DNA from: Bacteroidota bacterium
GTDB lineage: Bacteria; Bacteroidota; Bacteroidia; Cytophagales; Cyclobacteriaceae
Length of the DNA: 64,000 nucleotides
Assembly: GCA_947470895.1 (NCBI GenBank)
Contig: CANIVF010000006.1
Coordinates: 1 to 64,000, forward strand
Direction of reading: 5' to 3'
The notes below the pieces were generated by a model. That model ran no database searches. It was not told the DNA's origin and saw only the letters and a list, made by a program, of their open reading frames with translations. Below are positions 46,501 to 54,558 of the stretch, in pieces. Both the position numbers and the translations under genes were made by a program. Every line of letters begins with the position of its first letter. Position 1 is the first letter of the stretch.

Positions 46501-49138
46501 ACGTAATGAATCGGAAGGGGCAACGATGCTTTCATTTTCTTCCGACAAACCGATGTATAATATCGGTGAGAAGGCTGCTCTGGTTATTCCTGGAAGCGAT
46601 AATGGCCGCGCATTGATTAGTATTGAAAATGGAAGCCGGGTATTGCAAACGTATTGGCTAGAAACAAAAAATGGTGATAACCAATTTTCGCTTGATGTTA
46701 CCAAGGAGATGACACCAAACGTTTTTGTTAACGTCACCTTGTTACAACCTCATGCACAAACAACCAATGATCTGCCCATTCGCATGTATGGAGTTATTCC
46801 AATTCAGGTAGAAGATCCAGGCACACATTTAAATCCGGTTATCACGATGCCCGAAGTACTTGAGCCAGGGAAAGAAGTAATCATTAAAGTTTCAGAACAA
46901 TCGAAACAAAAGATGACCTATACACTAGCAATCGTTGATGAAGGGCTACTTGATATAACCCGATTTAAAACACCTGATGCGTGGAGTCGTTTCTATGCAC
47001 GCGAAGCATTGGGTGTGAAGACGTGGGATTTATATGATCAAGTGATGGGTTCTTTTGTTGGACGATTAGATCGATTACTCGCATTGGGTGGTGATTCAGA
47101 ATTGGCAGCTAAAGAAGATGATTCAAAAGCAAATCGATTTAAGCCAGTAGTGAAATTCTTTGGACCATTTACATTGGATGGAGCTAATAATGAACACAAA
47201 TTCATCATGCCTCAATACATAGGATCCGTGAAAACCATGCTGGTTGCCGGCTATGAGGGTGCTTATGGTAAGTCAGAAAAGGTTACCCCGGTTCGTAAGC
47301 CTTTGATGGTGCTGGCAACATTACCTCGGGTACTTGGTCCGGAAGAATCAGTAAAACTTCCGATCACTTTATTTTCAGGAGAAAAGAACATCAACAATGT
47401 AAAGGTGGATATTAAGGTCACAGGTCCGTTAGGAATTTCCGAGTCTTCCCGCACGGTGGCAATGAATGGCAATACAGATATGACAGTTGATTTTGATCTG
47501 CTGGTGAAAGCAGAGACAGGCAAAGCAACAGTTAAAGTCACTGCAGTGTCAGGAAATTATCAAGCCACAGATGAAATTGAAATAGATGTACGTAATCCAA
47601 ATCCTTCCATTACTAAAGTGCAAGATGCCATTGTTGAAGCTGGCAAAACCTGGACATCTGTAGTTGCTCCAATTGGAGTGAAGGGAACCAATTCATCGGT
47701 GCTTGAGATTTCAAGTTTGCCTCCCATTAATTTGGGTCAGCGATTAAAGTATTTGTACCAGTATCCTTACGGGTGCATTGAGCAAACTACTTCCGCAGTG
47801 TTTCCTCAACTGTATGTAGATAAGGTGAAAACCTTAACCGAAGAAGAGAAATCAACCATTCAGCGAAATGTAAAAGCTGGTGTTGAGCGATTGAAGACTT
47901 TTATTAATCGGGATGGTGGATTTTCTTATTGGCCGGGCCATGAAGATTCTGATAGTTGGGGAACGACCTACGCTGGTCATTTCCTGATCGAAGCAGAAGC
48001 CAAAGGATATTATGTGCCTAATGACATGATCAGACGATGGAAAAAATATCAAAAAAGCAAAGCGCAATCATGGAGAAAGAATCAGGAATATAGCAGTAGT
48101 GAATTGATACAAGCCTATCGACTGTACACATTGGCATTGTCTGGCGATCCTGAATTGGGTGCTATGAATCGCTTGCGAGAACTGGCGCCACTTCCCGCTA
48201 CAGCGGCATGGATGTTAGCTGCTGCTTATGTAAAGGCTGGTCAACCTGAAGCAGGAAAAAAATTGATTGATAATCTTTCAACAAAGGTGAAGCCGTATCA
48301 GGAGATGGCGTATTCCTATGGTTCTGATGTTCGTGATAAAGCCATCATCCTCGAAACATTATTGCTTCTTAACGATCGAACAAAGGCGTTTGAGTTAGTG
48401 AAGGATATTTCCCAGAGTTTGAGCAATGCAAATGATTGGATGAGCACGCAATCACTCGCATGGAGTTTGAAATCGGTGGGAGCATTTGCCGCTGGAGAGC
48501 AAAAGGGAGAGTTGAAGTTTACTTATAATTATAACGGAAAGGAAGTTTCTGCAAGCACCGAATTATCCTTTGCACAAGTTACACTTCCTATGGAGGGATT
48601 AAAGAATGGAAATCTGAAGGTGGTGAGTGCGAGCAAAGGTGTATTGTTTGTTCGTTTGATTTCGGAGGGAGTTCCGGCACGAGGAGAGGAAGAGGATGAT
48701 GCGAAGAATCTTTCCCTTACCGTCTCTTATACAGATTCTAAAGGAAACCCGATTGAAGTTGATCGGTTAGAACAGGGAACCGAGTTTGTTGCAACAGTCG
48801 CCATATCTAATCCCGGAGTGCGTGGTATTTACAAGAACCTTGCGCTCAATCAGATTTTTCCATCTGGATGGGAGATTAATAACTTGCGTCTTACCGGAGA
48901 TGAAGGAGCAAACATCACCGGAGATGTACCAACCTATCAGGATATTCCCGATGATCGGGTGTATACGTATTTTGATCTCAGTTCCAATCAACGCAAGATA
49001 TTTAAGGTTTTGTTGACTGCAAGCTATGCCGGTAGTTACTATTTGCCCGCCGTAAGTTGTGAGGCAATGTATGATAACAGTGTTTATGCACGGAAGAAAG
49101 GAAAAGTAGTGGAGGTGGTGAAGAAGGAGCTACAATAA
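43571..49138 (+). CDS. Alpha-2-macroglobulin family protein
   Basis: 1855 residues, anchored by an N-terminal membrane helix (about 9-27). Bacterial A2M proteins trap proteases in the periplasm and are linked to cell-wall repair. The macroglobulin (MG) domains run through most of the length; the thioester GCIEQ has Cys1402 in YPYGCIEQTTSAVFPQLY, and the following alpha-alpha barrel (TED domain) spans ~1395-1700. A strongly acidic/tyrosine-rich segment (about residues 465-515, DYYYDDYDWEQRDN) lies in the middle. In many bacteria the gene is next to pbpC; here pbpC is about 12 kb downstream. Confidence 0.93.
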   Translation: MINLWKKISLGAAGIGIIAFSVFYFYDGKAAKTFNSTINPAFGEYISSYTAGVIGSGTAIRMVLSRDVVDSASVGDETTVKLFELSPSVTGVTVWLDRRTVEFRPETRLTSGQIYEIKFQLARLIDVPKALGTFEYTLQVIPQNFEVSVENIKPYVKTDLKRQRIEGTLFTADFAASDAVEKMLAAQQEGKTLKVNWNHTAEGKQHLFIVEEVSRKEAATTVKLAFSGVSLGIEQNDDRDIEIASLGDFKVTNVRVEQGTSQQVVIQFSDPLNESQILEGLIGITDLTSLDFEIKDNEIRVYPPVRQTGTRALTVEAGIKNILDYRMPSSTTHEIAFEQSLPAVRFTGDGTILPSSEGLVMPFEAVNLKSVDVKIIKIYENNVLQFLQSNDYDGNQELRRVGKPVFDKMISLENAGVADLGRWNRFTLDLSKFISTEPGAIYQVQINFKKSYLAYVCEGEDAGEQNAQAGFDEDTYEEEVEGSYWDSYDEDYYYDDYDWEQRDNPCHSSYYTGNRKIRRNIIASDLGLLAKRGGDGTTMVVVNDLKTTQPLSGVQLELYDFQQQLIGSASTGADGKAIISTKQKPFALIAKSGPQRGYLKIQDGESLSLSNFNVGGEYVSKGLKGFLYGERGVWRPGDSLYLSFILEDKLKLLPSSHPVVFELQNPQGQITSRLVRSNSENGFYKFATVTSSDAPTGNWMARVKVGGVEFVQPIKIEMVKPNRLKINLDFRVDKLTASNNSISGDLKVNWLHGAPGKNLRAQFEVLLTKGTTRFDQYSEFVFDDPSLDFYSEAKPVYDGYTDSEGNASVNVEIPVSEQAPGMLNAIFRGKVYEESGNFSIDRFSIPYYPYPSLTGIRLPQGDKARGMLLTDTTHRVDIVTVDPDGKPLSRSIELSIYKIDWRWWWDGSDGGINFMSGNYSQPVSVGKIQTVNGKGTWKFKIKYPEWGRFFVKAFDPESGHSTGKVVYIDWPGWAGRARNESEGATMLSFSSDKPMYNIGEKAALVIPGSDNGRALISIENGSRVLQTYWLETKNGDNQFSLDVTKEMTPNVFVNVTLLQPHAQTTNDLPIRMYGVIPIQVEDPGTHLNPVITMPEVLEPGKEVIIKVSEQSKQKMTYTLAIVDEGLLDITRFKTPDAWSRFYAREALGVKTWDLYDQVMGSFVGRLDRLLALGGDSELAAKEDDSKANRFKPVVKFFGPFTLDGANNEHKFIMPQYIGSVKTMLVAGYEGAYGKSEKVTPVRKPLMVLATLPRVLGPEESVKLPITLFSGEKNINNVKVDIKVTGPLGISESSRTVAMNGNTDMTVDFDLLVKAETGKATVKVTAVSGNYQATDEIEIDVRNPNPSITKVQDAIVEAGKTWTSVVAPIGVKGTNSSVLEISSLPPINLGQRLKYLYQYPYGCIEQTTSAVFPQLYVDKVKTLTEEEKSTIQRNVKAGVERLKTFINRDGGFSYWPGHEDSDSWGTTYAGHFLIEAEAKGYYVPNDMIRRWKKYQKSKAQSWRKNQEYSSSELIQAYRLYTLALSGDPELGAMNRLRELAPLPATAAWMLAAAYVKAGQPEAGKKLIDNLSTKVKPYQEMAYSYGSDVRDKAIILETLLLLNDRTKAFELVKDISQSLSNANDWMSTQSLAWSLKSVGAFAAGEQKGELKFTYNYNGKEVSASTELSFAQVTLPMEGLKNGNLKVVSASKGVLFVRLISEGVPARGEEEDDAKNLSLTVSYTDSKGNPIEVDRLEQGTEFVATVAISNPGVRGIYKNLALNQIFPSGWEINNLRLTGDEGANITGDVPTYQDIPDDRVYTYFDLSSNQRKIFKVLLTASYAGSYYLPAVSCEAMYDNSVYARKKGKVVEVVKKELQ

Positions 49139-49175
49139 GAATTGTATACAGATCTGATTAGCCTGAAACTCTTTT

Positions 49176-49865
49176 TTAAAGTTGATTAGAATTGCGCAAC
49201 GATGAGTTGATCAATTCCTTCATAAAATTGATGATTTCTCTTTCATCTTTGGTATCGCCAAAATCGGTAAGCCGTGGAAGATTGTGCATAAAAAAATATT
49301 GATGGTGCACCATCTCCAGCACTGTGCTGGTTAACGACCTGGGATACTGATATGTTGGATTTACTTCGAGAAAGATTCCTGCAATCCGGGCACAAAGATC
49401 TTTATAGGATTTAAATAGTTGCTGTTTATTGTCTGCTGAAACATGGTTGGTTAAATACGCTTTTGAACCTTCTTTAATGACCAATTGATGAAGTGTTTTT
49501 TTGTCCAGATCGAAGCCTCCTGCCCAGTCATCCTTAACCCTAAGCAGCAGAATGTTAAGTATTATATCGATCTTTTTATTGGCATCCTCAATGTTATTGG
49601 TTTGCACCATCACTAAATATTCAATCCACTGCCAATACCAGTCAATCAAATAGAGAAGCAATCGATGCTTATTGGCGAAATAGCGATAAATACTTGATTC
49701 ATTGGTTTTTAATTTGTTAGCCAGTTTTTTGACTGTAAAATCTTCAAAACCAAGCTTTTCGATCATGATCGCGCCATGTTTAATGATGTTCCGGCCAACT
49801 TCTGTTTGAGAGGGATCCCTCACATACAATTTTTCATTTAGCTGAATTTGTATTTTAAAGCTCAT
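49176..49865 (-). CDS. TetR/AcrR family transcriptional regulator
   Basis: 229 residues. The N-terminal helix-turn-helix (about residues 30-70) contains GFEDFTVKKLANKLKTNESSIYRYFANKHRLL (core KLANKLKTNESSIYRYF), typical of TetR. The C-terminal ligand/dimer domain has no recognisable inducer class. Divergent from the small gene at 49960; the intergenic inverted repeat at 49928-49955 is a possible operator. Confidence 0.87.
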   Translation of the reverse strand: MSFKIQIQLNEKLYVRDPSQTEVGRNIIKHGAIMIEKLGFEDFTVKKLANKLKTNESSIYRYFANKHRLLLYLIDWYWQWIEYLVMVQTNNIEDANKKIDIILNILLLRVKDDWAGGFDLDKKTLHQLVIKEGSKAYLTNHVSADNKQQLFKSYKDLCARIAGIFLEVNPTYQYPRSLTSTVLEMVHHQYFFMHNLPRLTDFGDTKDEREIINFMKELINSSLRNSNQL

Positions 49866-49927
49866 CTTTTAAATAATAGTCAAAAAGTAGCAATTTCTGG
49901 TAACTAATAGTAGTTCTAGTCGTTATA

Positions 49928-49955
49928 GTATTACAACAATATTCGGTAGTAATAC
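49928..49955. promoter_or_regulatory. Possible TetR operator
   Basis: GTATTAC and GTAATAC form a 7-bp inverted repeat with a 14-bp spacer (arms 21 bp apart, two helical turns), 5 bp before the ATG at 49960 and 63 bp upstream of the TetR start. Confidence 0.35.
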
Positions 49956-49959
49956 ATTC

Positions 49960-50268
49960 ATGAGAACCAAAGTAATCCCATTATTCACGCTCATTCTCAC
50001 GTTGATCATCGGATCTCATGACACAACCTTGTCTTTAGGTTTTCTCAATTCCGCTGCCGCGGAACGTTCAGAAGAAGCTCCTTCCCGCGAATCTGAGGAA
50101 CATGCTTCGGAGATTACATGGAGAGTAATTCGGCCGTTAATGTTAGGTCCTGGCAAAATTAGTTACATCCTGTCTTCACACAACGCGTCTTTTCGTAAAC
50201 TGGTAATCCGGCCCAAGGCCTATTTTAAGTCTTCCCTTCATATTCTATTTCTTTCCCTTCGACATTAG
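49960..50268 (+). CDS. Hypothetical small protein, 102 residues
   Basis: Starts MRTKVIPLFTLILTLIIGS, signal-peptide-like, followed by an acidic Ser/Glu segment (~35-50) and a basic tail. No family is recognised. The call is weak: composition after residue 50 is low in predicted structure. Position next to a TetR gene and an inverted repeat suggests it could be regulated by it. Confidence 0.4.
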   Translation: MRTKVIPLFTLILTLIIGSHDTTLSLGFLNSAAAERSEEAPSRESEEHASEITWRVIRPLMLGPGKISYILSSHNASFRKLVIRPKAYFKSSLHILFLSLRH

Positions 50269-50552
50269 CATTTGATTGATCCTTATATGTTGGATTGCAA
50301 TCTGGGTTGCAGCTATTATGATATAGCTGGATAGTCTTGATCAACACCTTTGATGGGGAGAATTACTGATCAGGTTACAAATGAAAATCAAGTCACATAT
50401 TGCGAATCAACTAATTCCTCAGATTAAGACGGAGTAAAAAGGATCTTGAAAAATCCAAAGTACTAAGTCGAAGAATCCGTTCTCGCGATTATCCACGGCT
50501 GGGTTTTGCACCCCTGTGATTAAGAAGTCGGAGGACATAAAATGAAACAGAA

Positions 50553-51530
50553 ATGAAAAAGCGGAATAGCTCAGACAACCCAACAGGTATCATCTACATT
50601 ATTTATACAGTGCAATCACCCGGACAGAGGTTGATTAAACTACTCGTGCTTTCAAAGGGCATTACACAGTGGCTCTATCTGCAAAAGATAAAGTACTTCT
50701 TCTTGATTTTATTTTTTGCCATAACACCGGAAATCTTTGCTCAGCAATCGAAAAATTATAGAAGTATTGCCGAAGCAATTTCAAAGCCGGATAGCGTTCG
50801 ATGGCTTACATTGAGTGATCAAAATCTAAAGGAGTTTCCTCTTGAAATATTGACCCTCAAGAACCTGCGCTATCTTGATTTAAGCCAGAACAATATTATA
50901 CAGCTTCCTGACAATATTGGACAACTAAAAAACTTATTTTACTTAGATCTTTCTGGTAATAAAATTCAACAGTTGCCTACGGGTTTTTCCGAGATTAAGA
51001 CCCTACAAAATTTGTATTTGGATTATAGCAATGTCGAAAATCTGGATAGAGACTTTCGTGTTCTTGGTCAATTGCCGTTATTAAAAGTTCTTAATGTTAG
51101 AGGAGATAATATTACTAAGCTCCCTGAATCTATTGGCAACATGGTACATCTGGAATACCTGGAGCTATCAGAAAATGAAATTGAAGAGTTGCCTATCGAG
51201 TTTAGTAGACTAAAGAATCTCCAGGTGTTGTACATCAATAATGATTCTCGTTTTAATCTGGCAAAGAATATTGAAGTGCTTAGCAAACTTCCTAATCTGA
51301 AGGAGCTACACCTGGAGGGAGATCGATTCAATACATTACCTGATAAAATACGAGAGCTAAGGAATATTGAAGCTTTGTATTTACGAGATAATAACTTGAC
51401 GTAGCTACCAGCAAGTTTGAATTATTTGAAAAAACTGAAGTATGTGGATATAACCAACAACCGTATTCCACATATTTTATTGGATCGCTATCGCGAGAGT
51501 TTTAGTTCTACAGTAAAAATTACATTTTAA
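50553..51530 (+). pseudogene. Exported leucine-rich-repeat protein with in-frame amber codon
   Basis: An LRR frame of 283 codons ends at TAG 51402-51404 in the middle of a repeat (after NNLT). Without the stop the same frame continues 41 codons (LPASLNYLKKLKYVDITNNR, then to TAA 51528-51530), matching the C-terminal end of the paralogue at 52587-53450. Repeats (~75-280) follow the pattern LKNLRYLDLSQNNIIQLPDNIG. A signal peptide (KYFFLILFFAITPEIFAQ) is at about residues 47-64, so the real start may be a later codon than ATG 50553. Either a recent nonsense mutation, or the shortened protein is functional. Confidence 0.7.
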
Positions 51531-51541
51531 AATAGACCAAT

Positions 51542-51712
51542 ATGAAAACGACTATGCTTGAGTATTGTAAAACAGTGCTGCAAAAAGTGAGCTTTTGTAG
51601 AAAGCTATTTCTAAAAGAATATCGCAAGGCGAGGCAAAGACTTACCGCTCATGAAGGGGCCCAGCTTAAGAACTGGATTCGATCTTATCGAGGAGAGGTT
51701 TCAAAAGTTTAA
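51542..51712 (+). CDS. Small basic protein, 56 residues
   Basis: ATG 51542 to TAA 51710-51712, MKTTMLEYCKTVLQKVSF... with a body rich in Lys/Arg and a tail LKNWIRSYRGEVSKV. The wording resembles a recurring unannotated short Bacteroidota protein that I recall (MK..LLEYCK..L.KVSF), function unknown. It lies 11 bp after the LRR stop and 37 bp before the SPFH gene, consistent with one operon. Confidence 0.6.
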   Translation: MKTTMLEYCKTVLQKVSFCRKLFLKEYRKARQRLTAHEGAQLKNWIRSYRGEVSKV

Positions 51713-51749
51713 TTTTTCATTTATAAAATAACATTAAATCAATTTGAAT

Positions 51750-52535
51750 ATGAAAACGAAACAAATTTTTCTCTTGATTACCGTTATAGTGCTATCGTTT
51801 AGTTGTTCTGTAATTCGGCAAGGTGAGATTGGCATGAAACGCAAACTTGGAAAACTTGATCAAAAAATACTTCAACCAGGTGCAGTAGGTTATAATCCCT
51901 TTGTCACGCGGATCATCAAAATGCCAATTCGTACTATGAACATGGAGATCAGCACGAACCTTCCATCAAAAGAGGGGCTTAACGTTACTGCTGTAATATC
52001 AATTTTATATAGAATTGTGCCAGACAAGGCCCCATCCATTATTGAAAATATTGGAGTAGGAAATGAATCTAATGTAATAAGCAGTGTATTCCGGTCCTCT
52101 GCATGCGATGTATGTTCGAGGTTTTTTGCTAAAGATATGCACTCGGCTCAGCGGGCTTCCATTGAAAGTGAGATAACGGATCAAATGGAGAAAATACTTT
52201 CTCCGCGAGGATTTGAGATAGAAGCTGTACTACTAAAGAACATCTCGTTGCCGGCAGGCTTGGCAAGAGCCGTTGAAGAGAAATTGGAGGCCGAGCAAGC
52301 TGCGCAACGTATGGAATTTTTGTTGGATCGGGAAAGACGCGAAGCACAAAGAAAAATAATTGAAGCTCAGGGGATACGCGATTCTCAAAAGATTATTTCC
52401 GAAGGGTTAACACCGGCAATTATTCAATGGCAAAGTATTGATGCTTTCCGTGAAGTAGCCAAGTCACCAAACTCTAAAGTCATTATTACTGATGGTAATG
52501 CACCCATGTTGATCAATCCGTCAAAAGATAACTAA
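51750..52535 (+). CDS. SPFH/prohibitin-family lipoprotein
   Basis: 261 residues from ATG 51750. The signal (MKTKQIFLLITVIVLSFSC) ends in a Cys, so it may be lipid-anchored, atypical for a prohibitin. The SPFH domain covers about 25-195 (GEIGMKRKLGKLDQKILQPG, LPSKEGLNVTAVISILYRI), followed by a charged coiled coil (~195-235, EEKLEAEQAAQRMEFLLDRE). SPFH proteins assemble into large ring or cage oligomers that organise membranes and control proteases. Embedded between two LRR genes, which is unusual. Confidence 0.88.
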   Translation: MKTKQIFLLITVIVLSFSCSVIRQGEIGMKRKLGKLDQKILQPGAVGYNPFVTRIIKMPIRTMNMEISTNLPSKEGLNVTAVISILYRIVPDKAPSIIENIGVGNESNVISSVFRSSACDVCSRFFAKDMHSAQRASIESEITDQMEKILSPRGFEIEAVLLKNISLPAGLARAVEEKLEAEQAAQRMEFLLDRERREAQRKIIEAQGIRDSQKIISEGLTPAIIQWQSIDAFREVAKSPNSKVIITDGNAPMLINPSKDN

Positions 52536-52540
52536 ACTAA

Positions 52541-52576
52541 GTTAGTTCGTATGGGTGAAAACCTATACGAACTAAC
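52541..52576 (+). promoter_or_regulatory. 16-bp hairpin with GAAA tetraloop
   Basis: GTTAGTTCGTATGGGT (52541-52556), loop GAAA, ACCTATACGAACTAAC (52561-52576): 16 bp with one G-U and a GNRA tetraloop, 5 bp after the SPFH stop and 10 bp before the LRR start. No U-tract follows, so it is an mRNA stability, processing or translation-control element rather than a terminator. Confidence 0.8.
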
Positions 52577-52586
52577 TCAACCTATT

Positions 52587-53450
52587 ATGAAAACGAAACG
52601 CCTGTTTATTGTTATTTTAGTTTCTGCCTTATCGGCCTCAGCCATAGCCCAACCCGATTCAGGACGATATACATCGCTTGAGGATGCTTTCAAAAATAGA
52701 GAGACGTGCGAGTGGTTAGATATAAGTAAGCAGGAAATCAGACAACTTCCTGATTCCTTGTTTCAGCTAACTAAGCTTAAGTATCTTGATTTAAGCCGTA
52801 CGCAATTACAAGATTTATCTCCCCGCGTTGGTGAGTTGAAGCAATTACGGTATTTGGTATTGTCCTATAATCATTTGAAAAAACTCCCTGTAGAAATCTC
52901 AAGCCTACATCTGCTTCAATCTTTGTATCTGGATCATAATCCAGAGCTTGATGTCCCTCAGGCTATCATTTTTCTTAACGAACTTCCAAACCTTCAGATG
53001 CTCAGTTTAGCCGGTGATCATATCAGTACACTTCCTCCCGATATTGGTAAACTAAATACCCTAGAGCATTTAGAACTTTCTGATAATGAGTTTACCGATT
53101 TGCCTGAAACAATGATGCAAATGAAAAAATTGAGAGTGTTATATATCAATAACGATTCATACTTCAATTTGAAAGGCAGCTTAAGTGTATTGAGTAAAAT
53201 TAGCAGCTTGAGTGAATTGCATATTGAGAATGACGGGTTACGAGAAATTCCAGAAGGTATCAGCCAATTAACAGCAGTAGAATATTTATTCCTTGTTGGA
53301 AATCATATTGATCAGGTTCCAAATGAAATTGCAAAAATGAAAAAGCTTAAGCTATTAGACGTAAGTGATAATCCGTTGACTCAGCCCACCTATAATGAAA
53401 CATTATCTCCTCAGCTCAATATTAAGTTTAAGCGAAATGATAATCCATAG
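52587..53450 (+). CDS. Exported leucine-rich-repeat protein
   Basis: 287 residues from ATG 52587 (MKTKRLFIVILVSALSASAIAQ, signal peptide 1-21). Nine or so LRR units of about 23 residues, pattern LPxxLFxLTKLKYLDLSRTxL, cover ~45-275. Paralogue of the broken LRR gene at 50553-51530: shared segments include MKKLRVLYINNDSYFNL versus LKNLQVLYINNDSRFNL. LRRs mediate protein binding; with its signal peptide it acts in the periplasm, envelope or outside. Preceded by the GAAA-loop hairpin. Confidence 0.88.
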   Translation: MKTKRLFIVILVSALSASAIAQPDSGRYTSLEDAFKNRETCEWLDISKQEIRQLPDSLFQLTKLKYLDLSRTQLQDLSPRVGELKQLRYLVLSYNHLKKLPVEISSLHLLQSLYLDHNPELDVPQAIIFLNELPNLQMLSLAGDHISTLPPDIGKLNTLEHLELSDNEFTDLPETMMQMKKLRVLYINNDSYFNLKGSLSVLSKISSLSELHIENDGLREIPEGISQLTAVEYLFLVGNHIDQVPNEIAKMKKLKLLDVSDNPLTQPTYNETLSPQLNIKFKRNDNP

Positions 53451-53498
53451 GGCCTAAAGACGAAGGGTATAAACACGAATGTATAAAAATATAACACT

Positions 53499-53720
53499 AT
53501 GAAATGGATCGTTCTCGATGAAAATCCAAAACCTTACCAATACATCGCGGTAATCGCAGTTGATGAAGAACGATTACTAAGAATTGAAAGTAAACCATGT
53601 TCTAAATTTCAAACTAGTGACGAAGCATTAGTGAGAGCTCGGGAACTGCGTACGAAATATAATGTAAAGAGTATCCGAATGTTTTACCTTGAAGGAGATT
53701 CTTCGTTTGTTCAGATTTAA
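53499..53720 (+). CDS. Hypothetical protein, 73 residues
   Basis: Starts MKWIVLDENPKPYQYIAVIA, small and soluble, mixed alpha/beta composition, no signal or membrane helix. No family recognised. Same strand and spacing (48 bp) as the LRR gene before it and 25 bp before the next gene, so probably in the same operon. Confidence 0.55.
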   Translation: MKWIVLDENPKPYQYIAVIAVDEERLLRIESKPCSKFQTSDEALVRARELRTKYNVKSIRMFYLEGDSSFVQI

Positions 53721-53745
53721 TATATAATCCCAACGTGTTTTTAAA

Positions 53746-54492
53746 ATGAGAAACTGGTTAGCCCTTTTAGTTGTTCTATTTCCTCTCTATAAAAGTAATG
53801 CTCAGCAAAACCTTTTTAATATCCCATCTGCAGACATAACACCAAAGGGTAAATTCTTCTATCAACACCAATTAAATTTATATGCTGTTAATGAACTTGA
53901 AACAAAATCTCATGTTGTTTATGGCTTGGGAAAAAATTGGGATATCGGTGTTAATTTTATTGATTTACCTCTTCGTATTGGTAATGGCAGGTTTGTTTCA
54001 TACAATGATGATAGTAACCGTAAGCCACTTTATCCGTTGTTAATAGCCACCGTTCAAAAGCAATGGGACTTAACTAATAAGTCGCAACTTAATGCAGGAA
54101 CTCAGATCGGTATTAACCTGAGCAGTAACGTGGGTAACAAGAATTTCGCCTTCATGAACTTTGCTTTGCTAAAATTGAAAGCAGGCAAGAAGGGATCTGT
54201 TTTGGGAGGTCCTTATTTGAGTAATGATGTGTTTGTGGGTGGTCCCTCGTTATTACAACCTGGATATATGTTGGGCTATGAATATAAAGTCAGTAAGCGA
54301 ATTTTGCTTATGGGTGATTTTATTTCTGGTACACATAAAAAATCGCAGACGGTTTTAGGAGCTGGATATAACCTTTCCAAACGGCTGCAAATATTTGCAG
54401 GTGCGTTATTACGATTTCCAAACCAAAAACTTCAGGATGGTTTAGTGGTAGAAATAAATTGGTACGGTTGGGACTATCAAGGTAAGCACTGA
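53746..54492 (+). CDS. Outer-membrane beta-barrel-like protein
   Basis: 248 residues with a signal peptide (about 1-19, ending NAQQ). Alternating hydrophobic/polar strands with aromatic girdle residues and a C-terminal strand (LVVEINWYGWDYQ) suggest an outer-membrane barrel of about 10-12 strands; the family is not identified. Last gene of the LRR/SPFH group, convergent with terC. Confidence 0.7.
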   Translation: MRNWLALLVVLFPLYKSNAQQNLFNIPSADITPKGKFFYQHQLNLYAVNELETKSHVVYGLGKNWDIGVNFIDLPLRIGNGRFVSYNDDSNRKPLYPLLIATVQKQWDLTNKSQLNAGTQIGINLSSNVGNKNFAFMNFALLKLKAGKKGSVLGGPYLSNDVFVGGPSLLQPGYMLGYEYKVSKRILLMGDFISGTHKKSQTVLGAGYNLSKRLQIFAGALLRFPNQKLQDGLVVEINWYGWDYQGKH

Positions 54493-54558
54493 TTCTTCCT
54501 TTGATCATTCATATAATATTGTAAGTCAGTCTGTGTTATTACTGATTTCATAATATCC

